A DNA stretch of 41,032 bases from Chromatiales bacterium (lineage in GTDB: Bacteria; Pseudomonadota; Gammaproteobacteria; Steroidobacterales; Woeseiaceae). Of the stretch, positions 1 to 7,848 are shown in pieces; within the stretch, counting starts at the first letter, position 1, and every line of letters begins with the position of its first letter. Location: the NCBI GenBank assembly GCA_024679535.1, contig JAIBDF010000012.1, forward strand, positions 1-41,032, read 5' to 3'. Made by a program: the position numbers and the translations under genes. The notes beneath the pieces are model-generated. The model worked only from the letters and a program-made list of their open reading frames with translations, made no database searches and was not told where the DNA came from.

Positions 1-178
1 ACGGGAATGGGAAGTTGTCCTGAACATTGGCGAACCAGTTATTGCCGTTGTACTTCGTCAGCCCGGCGCGGCCATATTCCCAGGCCATCAACAGGCGAAT
101 GGGTAACAACGCGAACCAGTGACCCGCCGGATCCAGCGTGTCGACAATACGATCTCTGAGGTTTACCAGAGCGCTCAT
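1..178 (-). CDS. DoxX family membrane protein, N-terminal part (BufD/HvfD-like)
   Basis: Only the first 59 codons lie in the window; the gene runs off the left edge. It starts at an ATG 11 bases after the stop of the DUF2063 gene. The peptide begins MSALVNLRDRIVDTLDP and continues into a hydrophobic stretch with LLPIRLLMAWEYGRAG and then KYNGNNWFANVQ, which matches the start of DoxX-family proteins that close MNIO (DUF692) operons. The family has four membrane helices and sits in the inner membrane; its exact role is not settled. The call rests on context as much as on sequence, because most of the protein is outside the window. Confidence 0.72.
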   Translation of the reverse strand, partial: MSALVNLRDRIVDTLDPAGHWFALLPIRLLMAWEYGRAGLTKYNGNNWFANVQDNFPFP

Positions 179-189
179 GGTTTTCTCCG

Positions 190-963
190 TCAGGCAGGGC
201 TGCGCGTGCCGGTGAGAATCTCCAGCTGACGCATTTCCCGCAGTGCATCGGCCCCGTGCGCGACCAGTGCGTCGGCGTCGGGATAATTAATCGTGGTGGC
301 AAGCGCGCGCAGCAGTTCCTCGCCGCTTTTGTTGGCCTGATTGCATTCTATTGATTCCAGCAAAGCTGCCGTGATCGCGTTGAGTTCCAGGAATCCGACC
401 GAATCGTCGCTACCGCGGTACAGGGCCAGGTAAACCGGTTGTTCCTCCGGCGCGTCGGGCAGATACTTCGGTGAGATTCGTTGCACAGCGTACTGATAGG
501 CGTACGTTCTTGAAAGTGGCGACTTTGCCGGAACGCCGGCCAGCAGGTCGCCGCTCGGATCGACGCCCTGCATGTCGATTTCGACATCCAAAACCGCCAG
601 TTCCAGTTCCGCATACTCGTAGTGCGCAAGTTCCAGCAGGAACGGATAATCGTCTTCTGCCTCGACAAATTCATTTTGCAGGTACGCAAGGAATTCCTGG
701 GGCAGCTCCAGAAAATACGGTGTTTCAGCCTGGTGACGTTGCATGAATCCACGGATGAAACGTCGCCACTGTGCGTCGGAGTGGATCTTCCTAAGGACGG
801 GGAAGAACGTCGCGAGCAGGTTGTACAGGTTGTTGAAGAACAGGCTGCGGTAGATCGCCATGCGGCGCGATTCGATACCCTCCGGCGCGGCGACGTGCTC
901 CGGATCACGAATGTGTGCCGCGAACGCGTACTGCTTTTCTTTGAAAGTGCTCGAGTCAGCCAT
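190..963 (-). CDS. bufC: DUF2063 protein, MNIO partner (BufC/HvfC family)
   Basis: The protein has 257 residues, normal for the family. The N-terminal third carries the DUF2063 helical domain (residues about 8-100: FAAHIRDPE, then RMAIYRSLFFNNLYNLL and a FPVLRK segment). The C-terminal part resembles the domain that in related proteins recruits a precursor peptide to the MNIO oxidase. Its start overlaps the end of the DUF692 gene by 8 bases, so the two are translationally coupled, and DoxX follows at once. From family knowledge, BufC/HvfC binds the leader of a small cysteine-containing peptide and presents it to BufB for oxidation to thiooxazole or related rings. No such peptide is visible in this window. 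Confidence 0.85.
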   Translation of the reverse strand: MADSSTFKEKQYAFAAHIRDPEHVAAPEGIESRRMAIYRSLFFNNLYNLLATFFPVLRKIHSDAQWRRFIRGFMQRHQAETPYFLELPQEFLAYLQNEFVEAEDDYPFLLELAHYEYAELELAVLDVEIDMQGVDPSGDLLAGVPAKSPLSRTYAYQYAVQRISPKYLPDAPEEQPVYLALYRGSDDSVGFLELNAITAALLESIECNQANKSGEELLRALATTINYPDADALVAHGADALREMRQLEILTGTRSPA

Positions 964-1810
964 TCGCAGCCATCCTGCTTGCCGCTGCTATCTGTAGCTG
1001 CTTGATGCGGCGAACTTCGTCCAGCAGTTCGTCCATCGGTGGGAAGTTAAAGTCCCGCTCAAGCAGTGTGGGCACCGGGCCATAGAGACTGTAGGCCTCT
1101 TCAAGTAGCGACCAGGCCTGGTCGTCGACGGCCGTGCCGTGGGTGTCGATTCGCAGGTCTTCGTCTTCGACAAAGTGCCCGGCGAGATGGAAATAGCGAA
1201 TGCGCTCCGCGGGCATCGCATGCAGGAACTCGCGTGCGTCATAGCGGTGATTGATACTGTTAACAACAATATTGTTGATATCGAGCATCAGATCGCAGTC
1301 GGCTTCTTCGATCACGGCCAGCAGGAATTCGCGTTCACTCATCGATGTGTCGATCGGCGCGTAGTAGCTTACATTCTCCAACGCCATGCGCTGCTCCAGA
1401 ATGTCCTGTACGCGGCGCACGCGACCGGCAACATACTTGACGGCTTCCTCGGTAAAGGGAATGGGCATCAGGTCGTAGAGCTGGCCGTCATCGCCGCAGT
1501 AGCTCAGGTGTTCTGAGTACAAGCGAATTTTGTGCTCGGCCATGAAGTCCTTGATATCCCGCACGAGCTGTTCGTTTAGCGGCGAAGGTGCGCCGATCGA
1601 TAGCGACAGGCCGTGTATAAGGAACGGATAGCGCTCGGTGAAGAACCGCAGCTTCTTGCCGAGCTTGCCGCCGACGTGAATCCAGTTTTCAGGTGCGACC
1701 TCCATGAAGTCGACATCCTCCGGCGGATCAGCCATCAGCTGGTCGGCTATCGGGCGGCGTAGGCCAAGGCCTGCGCCTTGAACCGGATATTTTGACTGGT
1801 GGTCGCTCAT
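956..1810 (-). CDS. bufB: DUF692 multinuclear non-haem iron oxidase (MNIO), BufB/HvfB family
   Basis: The protein has 284 residues from the ATG at 1810. The open frame extends upstream to 1960, but that part overlaps DUF1841 and lacks family similarity, so the shorter start is chosen: MSDHQSKYPVQGAGLGLRR is the usual N-terminus. It is a TIM-barrel enzyme that binds two or three irons. Visible family motifs are GLGLR, EVAPENW, the His in LIHGLSLSIGAP, SEHLSY, ALENVS, DINNIVVNSIN, HLAGH, DTHG and LLERDFN, which supply the His/Asp/Glu/Asn metal ligands. The family modifies cysteines of ribosomal peptides (bufferins, methanobactin). Gene order bufB-bufC-doxX is typical, but the precursor normally encoded just upstream is absent; DUF1841 and nth lie there instead. 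Confidence 0.9.
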   Translation of the reverse strand: MSDHQSKYPVQGAGLGLRRPIADQLMADPPEDVDFMEVAPENWIHVGGKLGKKLRFFTERYPFLIHGLSLSIGAPSPLNEQLVRDIKDFMAEHKIRLYSEHLSYCGDDGQLYDLMPIPFTEEAVKYVAGRVRRVQDILEQRMALENVSYYAPIDTSMSEREFLLAVIEEADCDLMLDINNIVVNSINHRYDAREFLHAMPAERIRYFHLAGHFVEDEDLRIDTHGTAVDDQAWSLLEEAYSLYGPVPTLLERDFNFPPMDELLDEVRRIKQLQIAAASRMAANG

Positions 1811-1830
1811 AACGTCCCCTAAGACGTCCA

Positions 1831-1845
1831 CAATAATCGTTATCT
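1831..1845. promoter_or_regulatory. possible Fur-like operator before bufB
   Basis: The 15 bases CAATAATCGTTATCT form an imperfect inverted repeat of the 7-1-7 type. On my hand alignment they match the Fur half-site consensus (TGATAAT/ATTATCA) at about 10 of 14 positions. The site lies 21-35 bases upstream of the bufB ATG, in the 62-base gap after DUF1841, where a promoter would be expected. Chance similarity in an AT-rich patch is quite possible. Confidence 0.3.
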
Positions 1846-1872
1846 GATCAGACCATGGGTAGCCTGTATTTA

Positions 1873-2292
1873 TTACAGATGCCTCAGGCGTTCCAGGTAT
1901 TTGGTCTCGTCGGGAGGCTGGTTGCTGCTCTGGGCATCCCACAGCGTCTCCGCGAGACACTCGATCATCTCATGCTCGGCGGCGTGCAGGTCGCCCAGTC
2001 TGGCCGCGAGGGTAGCGTGTATGGCCGCTATGCCGGCGGGTCGATTGGTGGCAACCTGTTCCCGGATGCCGAGATGCAGCCCCATGTGCAGGAAAGGATT
2101 GGTCTGTCCCCCATCCGGCGTGTAATCGCGATTCAGGTCGTCGCCCCTAATATCGCCGTGATACTCCGGGTGCATCGCGATGACATCCGCGATCTGCGCT
2201 TCGAGCGGTGAGAGTGGCAACTTGTCGCAGTGTTTCTGCCATGCATCGGCATACATCTGGCGCAGTTCATTTCGGTCCTGACCGAAGATCAT
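1873..2292 (-). CDS. DUF1841 family protein
   Basis: The protein has 139 residues, starts MIFGQDRNELRQMYADAWQK and is predicted soluble. The N-terminal FGQDR...L+..+.DAW motif and the central NPFLHMGLH segment are hallmarks of DUF1841, a small family of unknown function found mainly in gamma- and betaproteobacteria and often next to nth. Here its ATG overlaps the nth stop by 4 bases, so it is almost certainly co-translated with nth at the end of the rsx operon. No catalytic motif can be recognised and I assign no function. A 62-base gap separates it from bufB. Confidence 0.85.
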   Translation of the reverse strand: MIFGQDRNELRQMYADAWQKHCDKLPLSPLEAQIADVIAMHPEYHGDIRGDDLNRDYTPDGGQTNPFLHMGLHLGIREQVATNRPAGIAAIHATLAARLGDLHAAEHEMIECLAETLWDAQSSNQPPDETKYLERLRHL

Positions 2293-2924
2293 GGAAGTTC
2301 CTTGTTGGTGTACTCACACCATTCGCTGATCGGGCATTCGTTGCACAGCGGTTTGCGCGCCTTGCAAACGTAGCGTCCGTGCAAAATCAGCCAATGATGC
2401 GCGTCTTTCTTGAATTCATCGGGCGTTAGCCGCACGAGCCGTTTTTCGACCTCAAGTGGCGTCTTGCCCTTGGCGATGCCGGTGCGGTTTGATACGCGAA
2501 AAATGTGCGTGTCGACTGCAATTGTCGGTTCGCCAAAGGCAGTGTTCAGCACGACGTTGGCCGTCTTGCGTCCGACTCCGGGAAGGGCCTCGAGTTCGGG
2601 CCGCGTGCGGGGTACTTCCCCATGGTGTTGCTCAACGAGAATGCGGCAGGTCTTGATAATGTTCTCTGCCTTGCTGTTGAACAGGCCAATCGTGCGTATG
2701 TAAGGCTTAAGCCCGTGCACCCCCAGTGCGAGTATGGACTCGGGCGTGTTCGCCACCGGGTAAAGCCTGGCGGTCGCTTTGTTGACGCTGATGTCCGTCG
2801 CCTGTGCGGACAGAATGACGGCAATCAGGAGTTCGAATGGATTGGCGTATTCGAGTTCGGTCGTCGGCGCCGGCATACGCTCACGCAAGGTGCTGTAGAT
2901 CGCGGTGCGTTTATCCCCGTTCAT
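2289..2924 (-). CDS. nth: endonuclease III (DNA glycosylase/AP lyase)
   Basis: This bifunctional base-excision enzyme removes oxidised pyrimidines and cleaves the abasic site. The 211-residue protein matches the E. coli enzyme in length and residue numbering. The helix-hairpin-helix LPGVGRKTANV (114-124) holds the catalytic Lys120, VDTH holds Asp138, and the C-terminal [4Fe-4S] loop has Cys187, Cys194, Cys197 and Cys203 with 6-2-5 spacing. It begins 6 bases after the rsxE stop. The rsx-nth order is conserved in gammaproteobacteria, which supports a shared transcript linking redox maintenance and oxidative DNA repair. Confidence 0.97.
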   Translation of the reverse strand: MNGDKRTAIYSTLRERMPAPTTELEYANPFELLIAVILSAQATDISVNKATARLYPVANTPESILALGVHGLKPYIRTIGLFNSKAENIIKTCRILVEQHHGEVPRTRPELEALPGVGRKTANVVLNTAFGEPTIAVDTHIFRVSNRTGIAKGKTPLEVEKRLVRLTPDEFKKDAHHWLILHGRYVCKARKPLCNECPISEWCEYTNKELP

Positions 2925-2930
2925 GAGATT

Positions 2931-3539
2931 CTACCGGTTGATGTGTCGTGAGCGTCGGGGTATCGCACTACTGCGTGCCTCACGACGCCGATTGTCGATC
3001 GCATTCTTGGCGGCGATAGCCAACGCCAGGCTGAAGAAAGCACCGGGTGGCAGGATGGCGAGCAGCCATCCCACTGCGATGACTTCCCGGAATATGCCAA
3101 TCGCGATGAGGAGCAGCGCAAACCCGGCGCCCATCACAAGGCCGTCCACTATGCTGGAGCCAATCGGATTGCGCGACGCGAAAATCTCGGCGCGCGCGAC
3201 GATCGCACAGTTAGTGACGATGAGCGGGATGAAGATTCCGAGAGAACGATCGAGAGCGGGGAACCACGCCTTGAAAACGAGTTCTGTGCAGGTCACCAGG
3301 CTGGCAATAATCAGCACATAAATCGGAATGCGAATGTCCCTGCTTATCCAGCGACGCGTTGCAGATACGAGCGCATTGGACAAGACAAGTACGGCCAGCG
3401 TGGCGATGCCAAGGCCAAGACCGTTGTTAAACGTTGAGGTCACGGCGAGCAGCGGACACAGGCCAAGCAGCTGTACCAGCCCCGGATTTTCGTACCAGAG
3501 GCCGGTCTTGAAGCGGTTGATGATCGTTGGCGTCGTCAC
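2931..3539 (-). CDS. rsxE: Rsx/Rnf electron transport complex subunit E
   Basis: This is an integral membrane subunit of the Rnf/Rsx complex, which moves electrons between NADH and ferredoxin-type carriers coupled to ion transport and, in E. coli, keeps SoxR reduced. The protein has 202 residues and about six hydrophobic segments. Family landmarks are NPGLVQLLGLCPLLAVT near the N-terminus and IPLIVTNCAIVARAE in the middle; the cysteines in LGLCP and TNCAI are the pair that mirrors RsxA. The C-terminus is a basic tail. Its start overlaps the rsxG stop by 4 bases and nth follows 6 bases later. Confidence 0.96.
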   Translation of the reverse strand: MTTPTIINRFKTGLWYENPGLVQLLGLCPLLAVTSTFNNGLGLGIATLAVLVLSNALVSATRRWISRDIRIPIYVLIIASLVTCTELVFKAWFPALDRSLGIFIPLIVTNCAIVARAEIFASRNPIGSSIVDGLVMGAGFALLLIAIGIFREVIAVGWLLAILPPGAFFSLALAIAAKNAIDNRRREARSSAIPRRSRHINR

Positions 3540-4180
3540 TCGATCACCTCGTCTTCAGTCTGTGCCGCGGCGGCGAAAATCGCCGCCGAGTTCGCGTCGA
3601 AGTACTCCAGAGTTTGCCTGATGGCCTTTACCACGGCGCGCGGTGTTACCGACGCACCGGTTAGCTGGTCGAACTCGCCGCCATCACGCTTTATCTTCCA
3701 GTTGCCGGCCACGGGGTCGCCGAGCGAGCGTCCGTCGAACTGCCTGACCCAATCGGTCTTGTTTGATTCGATCCGATCGCCGAGGCCGGGTGTTTCACGA
3801 TGCGCCAGAACATGCACGCCCGTTATCTGGCCACCGATGTCGACGCCCACGAGCATCTTGATGGCGCCGGCGTAACCGTCACGAGCGCTGACCACAAAGA
3901 GAGCGGCAACCGGTGACTCGCCGGAGTACACACGGTAAATAGTGGCATCGTTGGTGCCGGGGAGCTCGTGGGGCGCCGGGATCGTCACAACAGACTCACT
4001 GACGCCACTGTCAAAAAAGAGACCCGACAGGGCGGGCTGCAGGCTTTGTTCAAGCCAGACCTGTTCGTTCGCCGCGATGCGCTTGTCGGTGAGCTGGTAG
4101 GTGAAGGCGACGAGCGCAGTGCATATCGCAGCAATAGTCGCCAGCGTCAGACCGCTTCTCATGATGAAGTTGTCAGCCAT
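3536..4180 (-). CDS. rsxG: Rsx/Rnf complex subunit G, FMN-bearing
   Basis: The protein has 214 residues, with one N-terminal membrane helix (about 9-30) and a periplasmic FMN-binding domain. Family motifs include GVHVLAHRETPGLGDRIE in the centre and DQLTGASVTPRAVVKAI near the C-terminus. The latter is the flavin-attachment site where ApbE links FMN through a phosphoester to the last residue of the (S/T)GA(T/S) motif. Here that residue is Ser rather than the more common Thr, which the ApbE consensus allows. It overlaps rsxD by 8 bases and rsxE by 4. No apbE gene is in the window. Confidence 0.95.
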   Translation of the reverse strand: MADNFIMRSGLTLATIAAICTALVAFTYQLTDKRIAANEQVWLEQSLQPALSGLFFDSGVSESVVTIPAPHELPGTNDATIYRVYSGESPVAALFVVSARDGYAGAIKMLVGVDIGGQITGVHVLAHRETPGLGDRIESNKTDWVRQFDGRSLGDPVAGNWKIKRDGGEFDQLTGASVTPRAVVKAIRQTLEYFDANSAAIFAAAAQTEDEVIE

Positions 4181-5228
4181 CGGCTGCCGCTCCCTCTTTA
4201 TGGCCGACGATCCGCGGTCGCGTCAGGTAGTCGATCGCGGGTACGGCCATGTTCATAATCAGCACGGCGAACGCGACTCCGTCCGCGTAGCTGCCCCAGC
4301 GGCGGATACACCAGATCAGGAAGCCGATTCCGATGCCGTAGATCAATCGACCTTTCGGGCTCGTCGCCGCCGATACCGGGTCGGTGGCAATAAAAAACGC
4401 ACACAGGATTGTCGCGCCAGCGAACAAGTGAAACCCTGGACCCGGGCTGGTGCCGGCGTCGACGAGGTACATGATCAACGCGGGTCCAAGCAGGCCGACC
4501 CCAACGCCGACCGGAATCTGCCAGCGGATTATCTTCTTGATGAGTAACCAGAGTCCGCCGATTGCAAGGAAGTTTCCGATCCACTCCCAGCCGCGTCCGC
4601 CGAAGTCGCCCATGACCGGGTTTGCGCGTATCTCCGTGGCGGTCGCCATGTTGTTCAGGCCTGATTTCATCACATCGAGTGGCGTCGCCCGGGTGACGGC
4701 GTCGAAGCCCAGCGCGTCGGGCAGGTTACCGGTCAGTGTGAATACCAGCGTCTGAATGATTGTCAGATGCTGATAATCGATGTCACCCATACGTGGGGCT
4801 ACCCACAGATTCAGATACATTGGAAAGGTCACGAGAATAACGACATAACCGGCCATCGCCGGGTTGAAGATGTTGAAACCCAGCCCGCCGTAAAGGTGCT
4901 TGGCCACCACGACCCCAAATAACGCACCGGTTGCCGTGACCCACCAGGGTGTCAGCGATGGCAGGGCGAACGCGAGCAAGGCGGCCGTGACAAGTGCACT
5001 GTAATCGGAAAGTGCAATCTCGAGCGGACGACGACGTGCCCACATCATGAACGCCTCGCCGGCAACGGCAAAGATCCCGGCGACGAGCAGGTTAAAAATG
5101 AAGCCCGGTCCGAAGAACCAGACGTGCGCGATCGCTGCAGGCACGAGCGCCGCGAGGACCTGCAGCATCATCGAGGCAACGCTGGCCTGTGATGACCAGT
5201 GCGGGGCTTCCTTGCGTTCGAACCTCAC
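4173..5228 (-). CDS. rsxD: Rsx/Rnf complex subunit D, membrane FMN subunit
   Basis: The protein has 351 residues and many membrane helices; it is an NqrB/RnfD-family subunit that carries covalent FMN and belongs to the ion-translocation path. Visible landmarks are the N-terminal APHWSSQASVASMMLQV, GLGFNIFNPAMAGYVV in the middle, and the flavin-attachment region FDAVTRATPLDVMK, where the Thr of RAT is the expected acceptor. Near the C-terminus, FIATDPVSAATSPKGRLIYG is typical. The ATG overlaps the rsxC stop by 4 bases, so the two are translationally coupled. Confidence 0.95.
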   Translation of the reverse strand: MRFERKEAPHWSSQASVASMMLQVLAALVPAAIAHVWFFGPGFIFNLLVAGIFAVAGEAFMMWARRRPLEIALSDYSALVTAALLAFALPSLTPWWVTATGALFGVVVAKHLYGGLGFNIFNPAMAGYVVILVTFPMYLNLWVAPRMGDIDYQHLTIIQTLVFTLTGNLPDALGFDAVTRATPLDVMKSGLNNMATATEIRANPVMGDFGGRGWEWIGNFLAIGGLWLLIKKIIRWQIPVGVGVGLLGPALIMYLVDAGTSPGPGFHLFAGATILCAFFIATDPVSAATSPKGRLIYGIGIGFLIWCIRRWGSYADGVAFAVLIMNMAVPAIDYLTRPRIVGHKEGAAADG

Positions 5229-6745
5229 CCTGAGTCGTCCTTCTTTTCCTGTTGCTTCCGCTTCAGAATCTCCGCGATAGCCGCGGGCCCGGCACTCCTT
5301 GCCGAGTCTTTCTGACGAGCAAGCTCAGCCTCGCGTTCTTCCTGCTCCTTTTCAAGGCGCTGGTTGCGCGCTTCGAAACGTTGGCGTGCGCGTTCGGCGC
5401 GTGACTTCTCATCCGCCAGCTCACGAATTCGCCCTTTGGCTATTCGAAAATCAGCTGTGAGCGGAATATGGCTCGGGCACACGAGGTCACAGCACCCGCA
5501 CTCGATACAGTCGATAAGCCCGAATTCGCGCAGCTTCTTTTCGTCATCGGCGCAGGCGTACCAGAACAACTGCTGCGGTAGAAGCTGGACCGGGCATACC
5601 GCTGCGCAATCGCCGCAGCGAATGCAGGCAAGCTCGTCACCTTTGGGCGCTGTATCTGAAATCGCGAGTACGCAGTTGCTGGCTTTGACGAGTGGCACCT
5701 CATCGGTTGTGACTGACTTACCGGTCATGGGGCCGCCAATAATCAGGTGCTTCACATGCTCGGTGTAGCCACCCGCGAGCTGGATGACTTCCTCGATGGG
5801 TGTGCCGATGCGCGCGCGGATGTTCACGGGCGAGACAACGCCATCACCGGTGACCGTGGTGACGCGTGAAATAAGCGGTTCGGATCGCAGTATCCAGTCG
5901 TGAACGGCAGCTGCCGTACCGACGTTCTGGACGATGCAACCAACATCAGTTGGCAGTCCGCCGCTGGGCACTTCGCGATTCGTTACCAGCTGCACGAGCT
6001 GGTCCTCGCCGCCGGAAGGGTAGATGGTGGGGACCTGCTTCAGTACGATACGGTCATCACCCAGTTCGGCAAGTGCTTCGCCAAGACGCCTTATCGCTTC
6101 AGGCTTGTCGCTTTCAACGACGACAAAGCAATCGTTAATCTGCAGTGCGTGCATTAACACCTGTGCGCCAGTGAGTATCTCTGGTGCGCGCTCGCGCATC
6201 AGTACATCATCGCAGCTGATGTATGGCTCACATTCGACGCCGTTTAAAATAAGGTATTCAGTATCACAGGTCCGGGCCTGCATCAGCTTCTGGGCCGTTG
6301 GAAAAACAGCGCCGCCGAGTCCGACGATGCCGCCATCGAGAATGCGCAGCAACAGGTCGGCCGGTGCCTGAGACTGGTAATCCGTAGTGGCCGGGTCCGG
6401 CACCGCTGCATCCTTACCGTCACACTCGATCACGATGCAGGGTGCTTTGTCGCCATGCCGTCGGGATACCGGCCACCGTTCGATCGCCACCACGGTGCCC
6501 GACGATGAAGCGTGCACAGGGGCGCCGAGTTCTCCGTCCGGTTCGGCGATCAACTGTCCCTTTAATACGTAGTCGCCAACCCCAACCACTGGCTGTGCCG
6601 GCTCCCCGACATGTTGTTCGATCGGGAGGACCAGCTGCGATGGAACGGGTACATCCAGAATTGACTGAGTCGTGGACGCCTGTTTGTGTCCCAGTAAGCG
6701 CAAGCCGCCGTGCAGTTTGCCCAGGTCATAGGTTGGCGCAGTCAC
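5225..6745 (-). CDS. rsxC: Rsx/Rnf complex subunit C, NADH-side Fe-S/FMN subunit
   Basis: The chosen start is the GTG at 6745, which overlaps the rsxB stop as GTGA. This gives 506 residues beginning VTAPTYDLGKLHGG. A longer frame to 6811 only repeats rsxB sequence in another frame. The protein has an N-terminal barrel region, a Rossmann-like NADH/FMN site with GLGGAVFPTAQKL, then two ferredoxin clusters, CIRCGDCAAVCP and CIECGCCDLVCP. The last 65 or so residues are a highly charged coiled coil. The long Ala-rich C-terminal repeats of the E. coli protein (about 740 residues) are missing, as in many other bacteria. It is peripheral on the cytoplasmic face. Confidence 0.95.
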   Translation of the reverse strand: MTAPTYDLGKLHGGLRLLGHKQASTTQSILDVPVPSQLVLPIEQHVGEPAQPVVGVGDYVLKGQLIAEPDGELGAPVHASSSGTVVAIERWPVSRRHGDKAPCIVIECDGKDAAVPDPATTDYQSQAPADLLLRILDGGIVGLGGAVFPTAQKLMQARTCDTEYLILNGVECEPYISCDDVLMRERAPEILTGAQVLMHALQINDCFVVVESDKPEAIRRLGEALAELGDDRIVLKQVPTIYPSGGEDQLVQLVTNREVPSGGLPTDVGCIVQNVGTAAAVHDWILRSEPLISRVTTVTGDGVVSPVNIRARIGTPIEEVIQLAGGYTEHVKHLIIGGPMTGKSVTTDEVPLVKASNCVLAISDTAPKGDELACIRCGDCAAVCPVQLLPQQLFWYACADDEKKLREFGLIDCIECGCCDLVCPSHIPLTADFRIAKGRIRELADEKSRAERARQRFEARNQRLEKEQEEREAELARQKDSARSAGPAAIAEILKRKQQEKKDDSG

Positions 6746-7224
6746 GACAGTGGCCTCATCGTGATGCAGTCGACGGGGCAGGGCGCAACGCACAGCTCGC
6801 AGCCCGTGCACTCACTCTCAATCACGGTGTGCATAAACTGGTGTGCACCGCTGATCGCATCGACCGGGCAGGCACTGCGGCAGTGGTAGCAACCGATGCA
6901 CGCAGCCTCGTCGATAATAGCAACGGCTGGCACCACGCTCTCGGCCAGTGGTATGGCCTCTTTGCCCAGGAGTCGCGCCAGGCGGCGAATCGTGTCATCG
7001 CCGCCGGGCGGACACAGATTGATAGTGGCTGACCCCTCGACAACGGCAACCGCGTAGGGCCGACAGCCCGGATAACCGCACTGTGCGCACTGAGTTTGCG
7101 GCAGCAGGTCATTGACCTGTTCCACGAGGTCGCCAGCCGCTGGCGGGAGGCGACCGGAAGCAAAGCTCAGCGCAAGGCCCGCGATGAGCGCTATTGAGGC
7201 TATTGTGAGTATGGCGATCCACAT
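6742..7224 (-). CDS. rsxB: Rsx/Rnf complex subunit B, ferredoxin subunit
   Basis: The protein has 160 residues. An N-terminal membrane anchor (about 3-25) is followed by an Fe-S domain with TQCAQCGYPGCRPYA and a downstream NLCPPGG cysteine, then two [4Fe-4S] ferredoxin motifs, CIGCYHCRSACP and CTGCELCVAPCP. This passes electrons between RsxC and the membrane subunits. It is about 30 residues shorter than E. coli RsxB because the C-terminal tail is reduced, but all cluster ligands are present. It starts 9 bases after rsxA and its stop overlaps the GTG of rsxC. Confidence 0.96.
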   Translation of the reverse strand: MWIAILTIASIALIAGLALSFASGRLPPAAGDLVEQVNDLLPQTQCAQCGYPGCRPYAVAVVEGSATINLCPPGGDDTIRRLARLLGKEAIPLAESVVPAVAIIDEAACIGCYHCRSACPVDAISGAHQFMHTVIESECTGCELCVAPCPVDCITMRPLS

Positions 7225-7233
7225 ACGGAGTCA

Positions 7234-7815
7234 TCAGGGCCTTGCCATGCCCGAGAAGCCCATAAAGGCCAGTGACATGATGCCGGCCGTCATCAGGGCG
7301 ATGGCGGTTCCCCTGAAGGGCGCAGGAATGTCAGCGGCCTCCAGGCGTTCGCGAATGGCCGCAAACATGACGAGGACAAGTGCGAACCCGACCGATGCGC
7401 CGAAGCCGTAGAAGACGGATTGGATGAAGCCTTTGGATTGCTGCACGTTGAGCAACGCCACGCCGAGAACCGCACAGTTAGTCGCTATTAATGGGATGTA
7501 GATGCCCAGTACCTGATCGAGCAGCGGGCTCATGCGGCGCACCATGATTTCCGTGAATTGCACACTGGCTGCAATGACGAGAATAAAGCCGAGTGTGCGC
7601 AGGTATTCGAGATCGAGCGGCACCAGCACGTACTGGTGCAGTAGATATGCGGTCGCGGAGGACAAGGTCAGGACGAATGCCGTTGCCAGCGACATGCCCA
7701 TTGCCGCCTCAAGATTGCGCGACACACCGAGGAATGGGCAAAGCCCAAGGAATCGCACGAGTACGAAGTTATTGACCAGCACAGTGCTGATCAGAATGAC
7801 GAAGAGCTCGGTCAT
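7234..7815 (-). CDS. rsxA: Rsx/Rnf complex subunit A
   Basis: The protein has 193 residues, the usual family length, and six membrane segments. [19 protein letters not shown] at the start, [11 protein letters not shown] and [15 protein letters not shown] are diagnostic; the two cysteines in these motifs are thought to hold an iron centre together with RsxE. It is the first gene of rsxABCDGE and lies 33 bases downstream of metG, so read-through from metG is likely. No strong separate promoter is obvious in that short gap. Confidence 0.97.
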   Translation of the reverse strand: MTELFVILISTVLVNNFVLVRFLGLCPFLGVSRNLEAAMGMSLATAFVLTLSSATAYLLHQYVLVPLDLEYLRTLGFILVIAASVQFTEIMVRRMSPLLDQVLGIYIPLIATNCAVLGVALLNVQQSKGFIQSVFYGFGASVGFALVLVMFAAIRERLEAADIPAPFRGTAIALMTAGIMSLAFMGFSGMARP

Positions 7816-7848
7816 TCCTCTATTGTACGGGTTACAGCGCGGGAGCGA

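Noticed and set aside
1811-1960. N-terminal extension of bufB as a possible fused precursor peptide
   Set aside because: The 50 extra residues overlap DUF1841 in another frame and carry no signal peptide or repeated Cys motif; the ATG at 1810 matches the family start.
4660-4700. Unusual flavin motif in rsxD (TRAT)
   Set aside because: The acceptor Thr and following PLD are present, and the residue before Ala varies in RnfD proteins as far as I recall, so it is not strong evidence of change.
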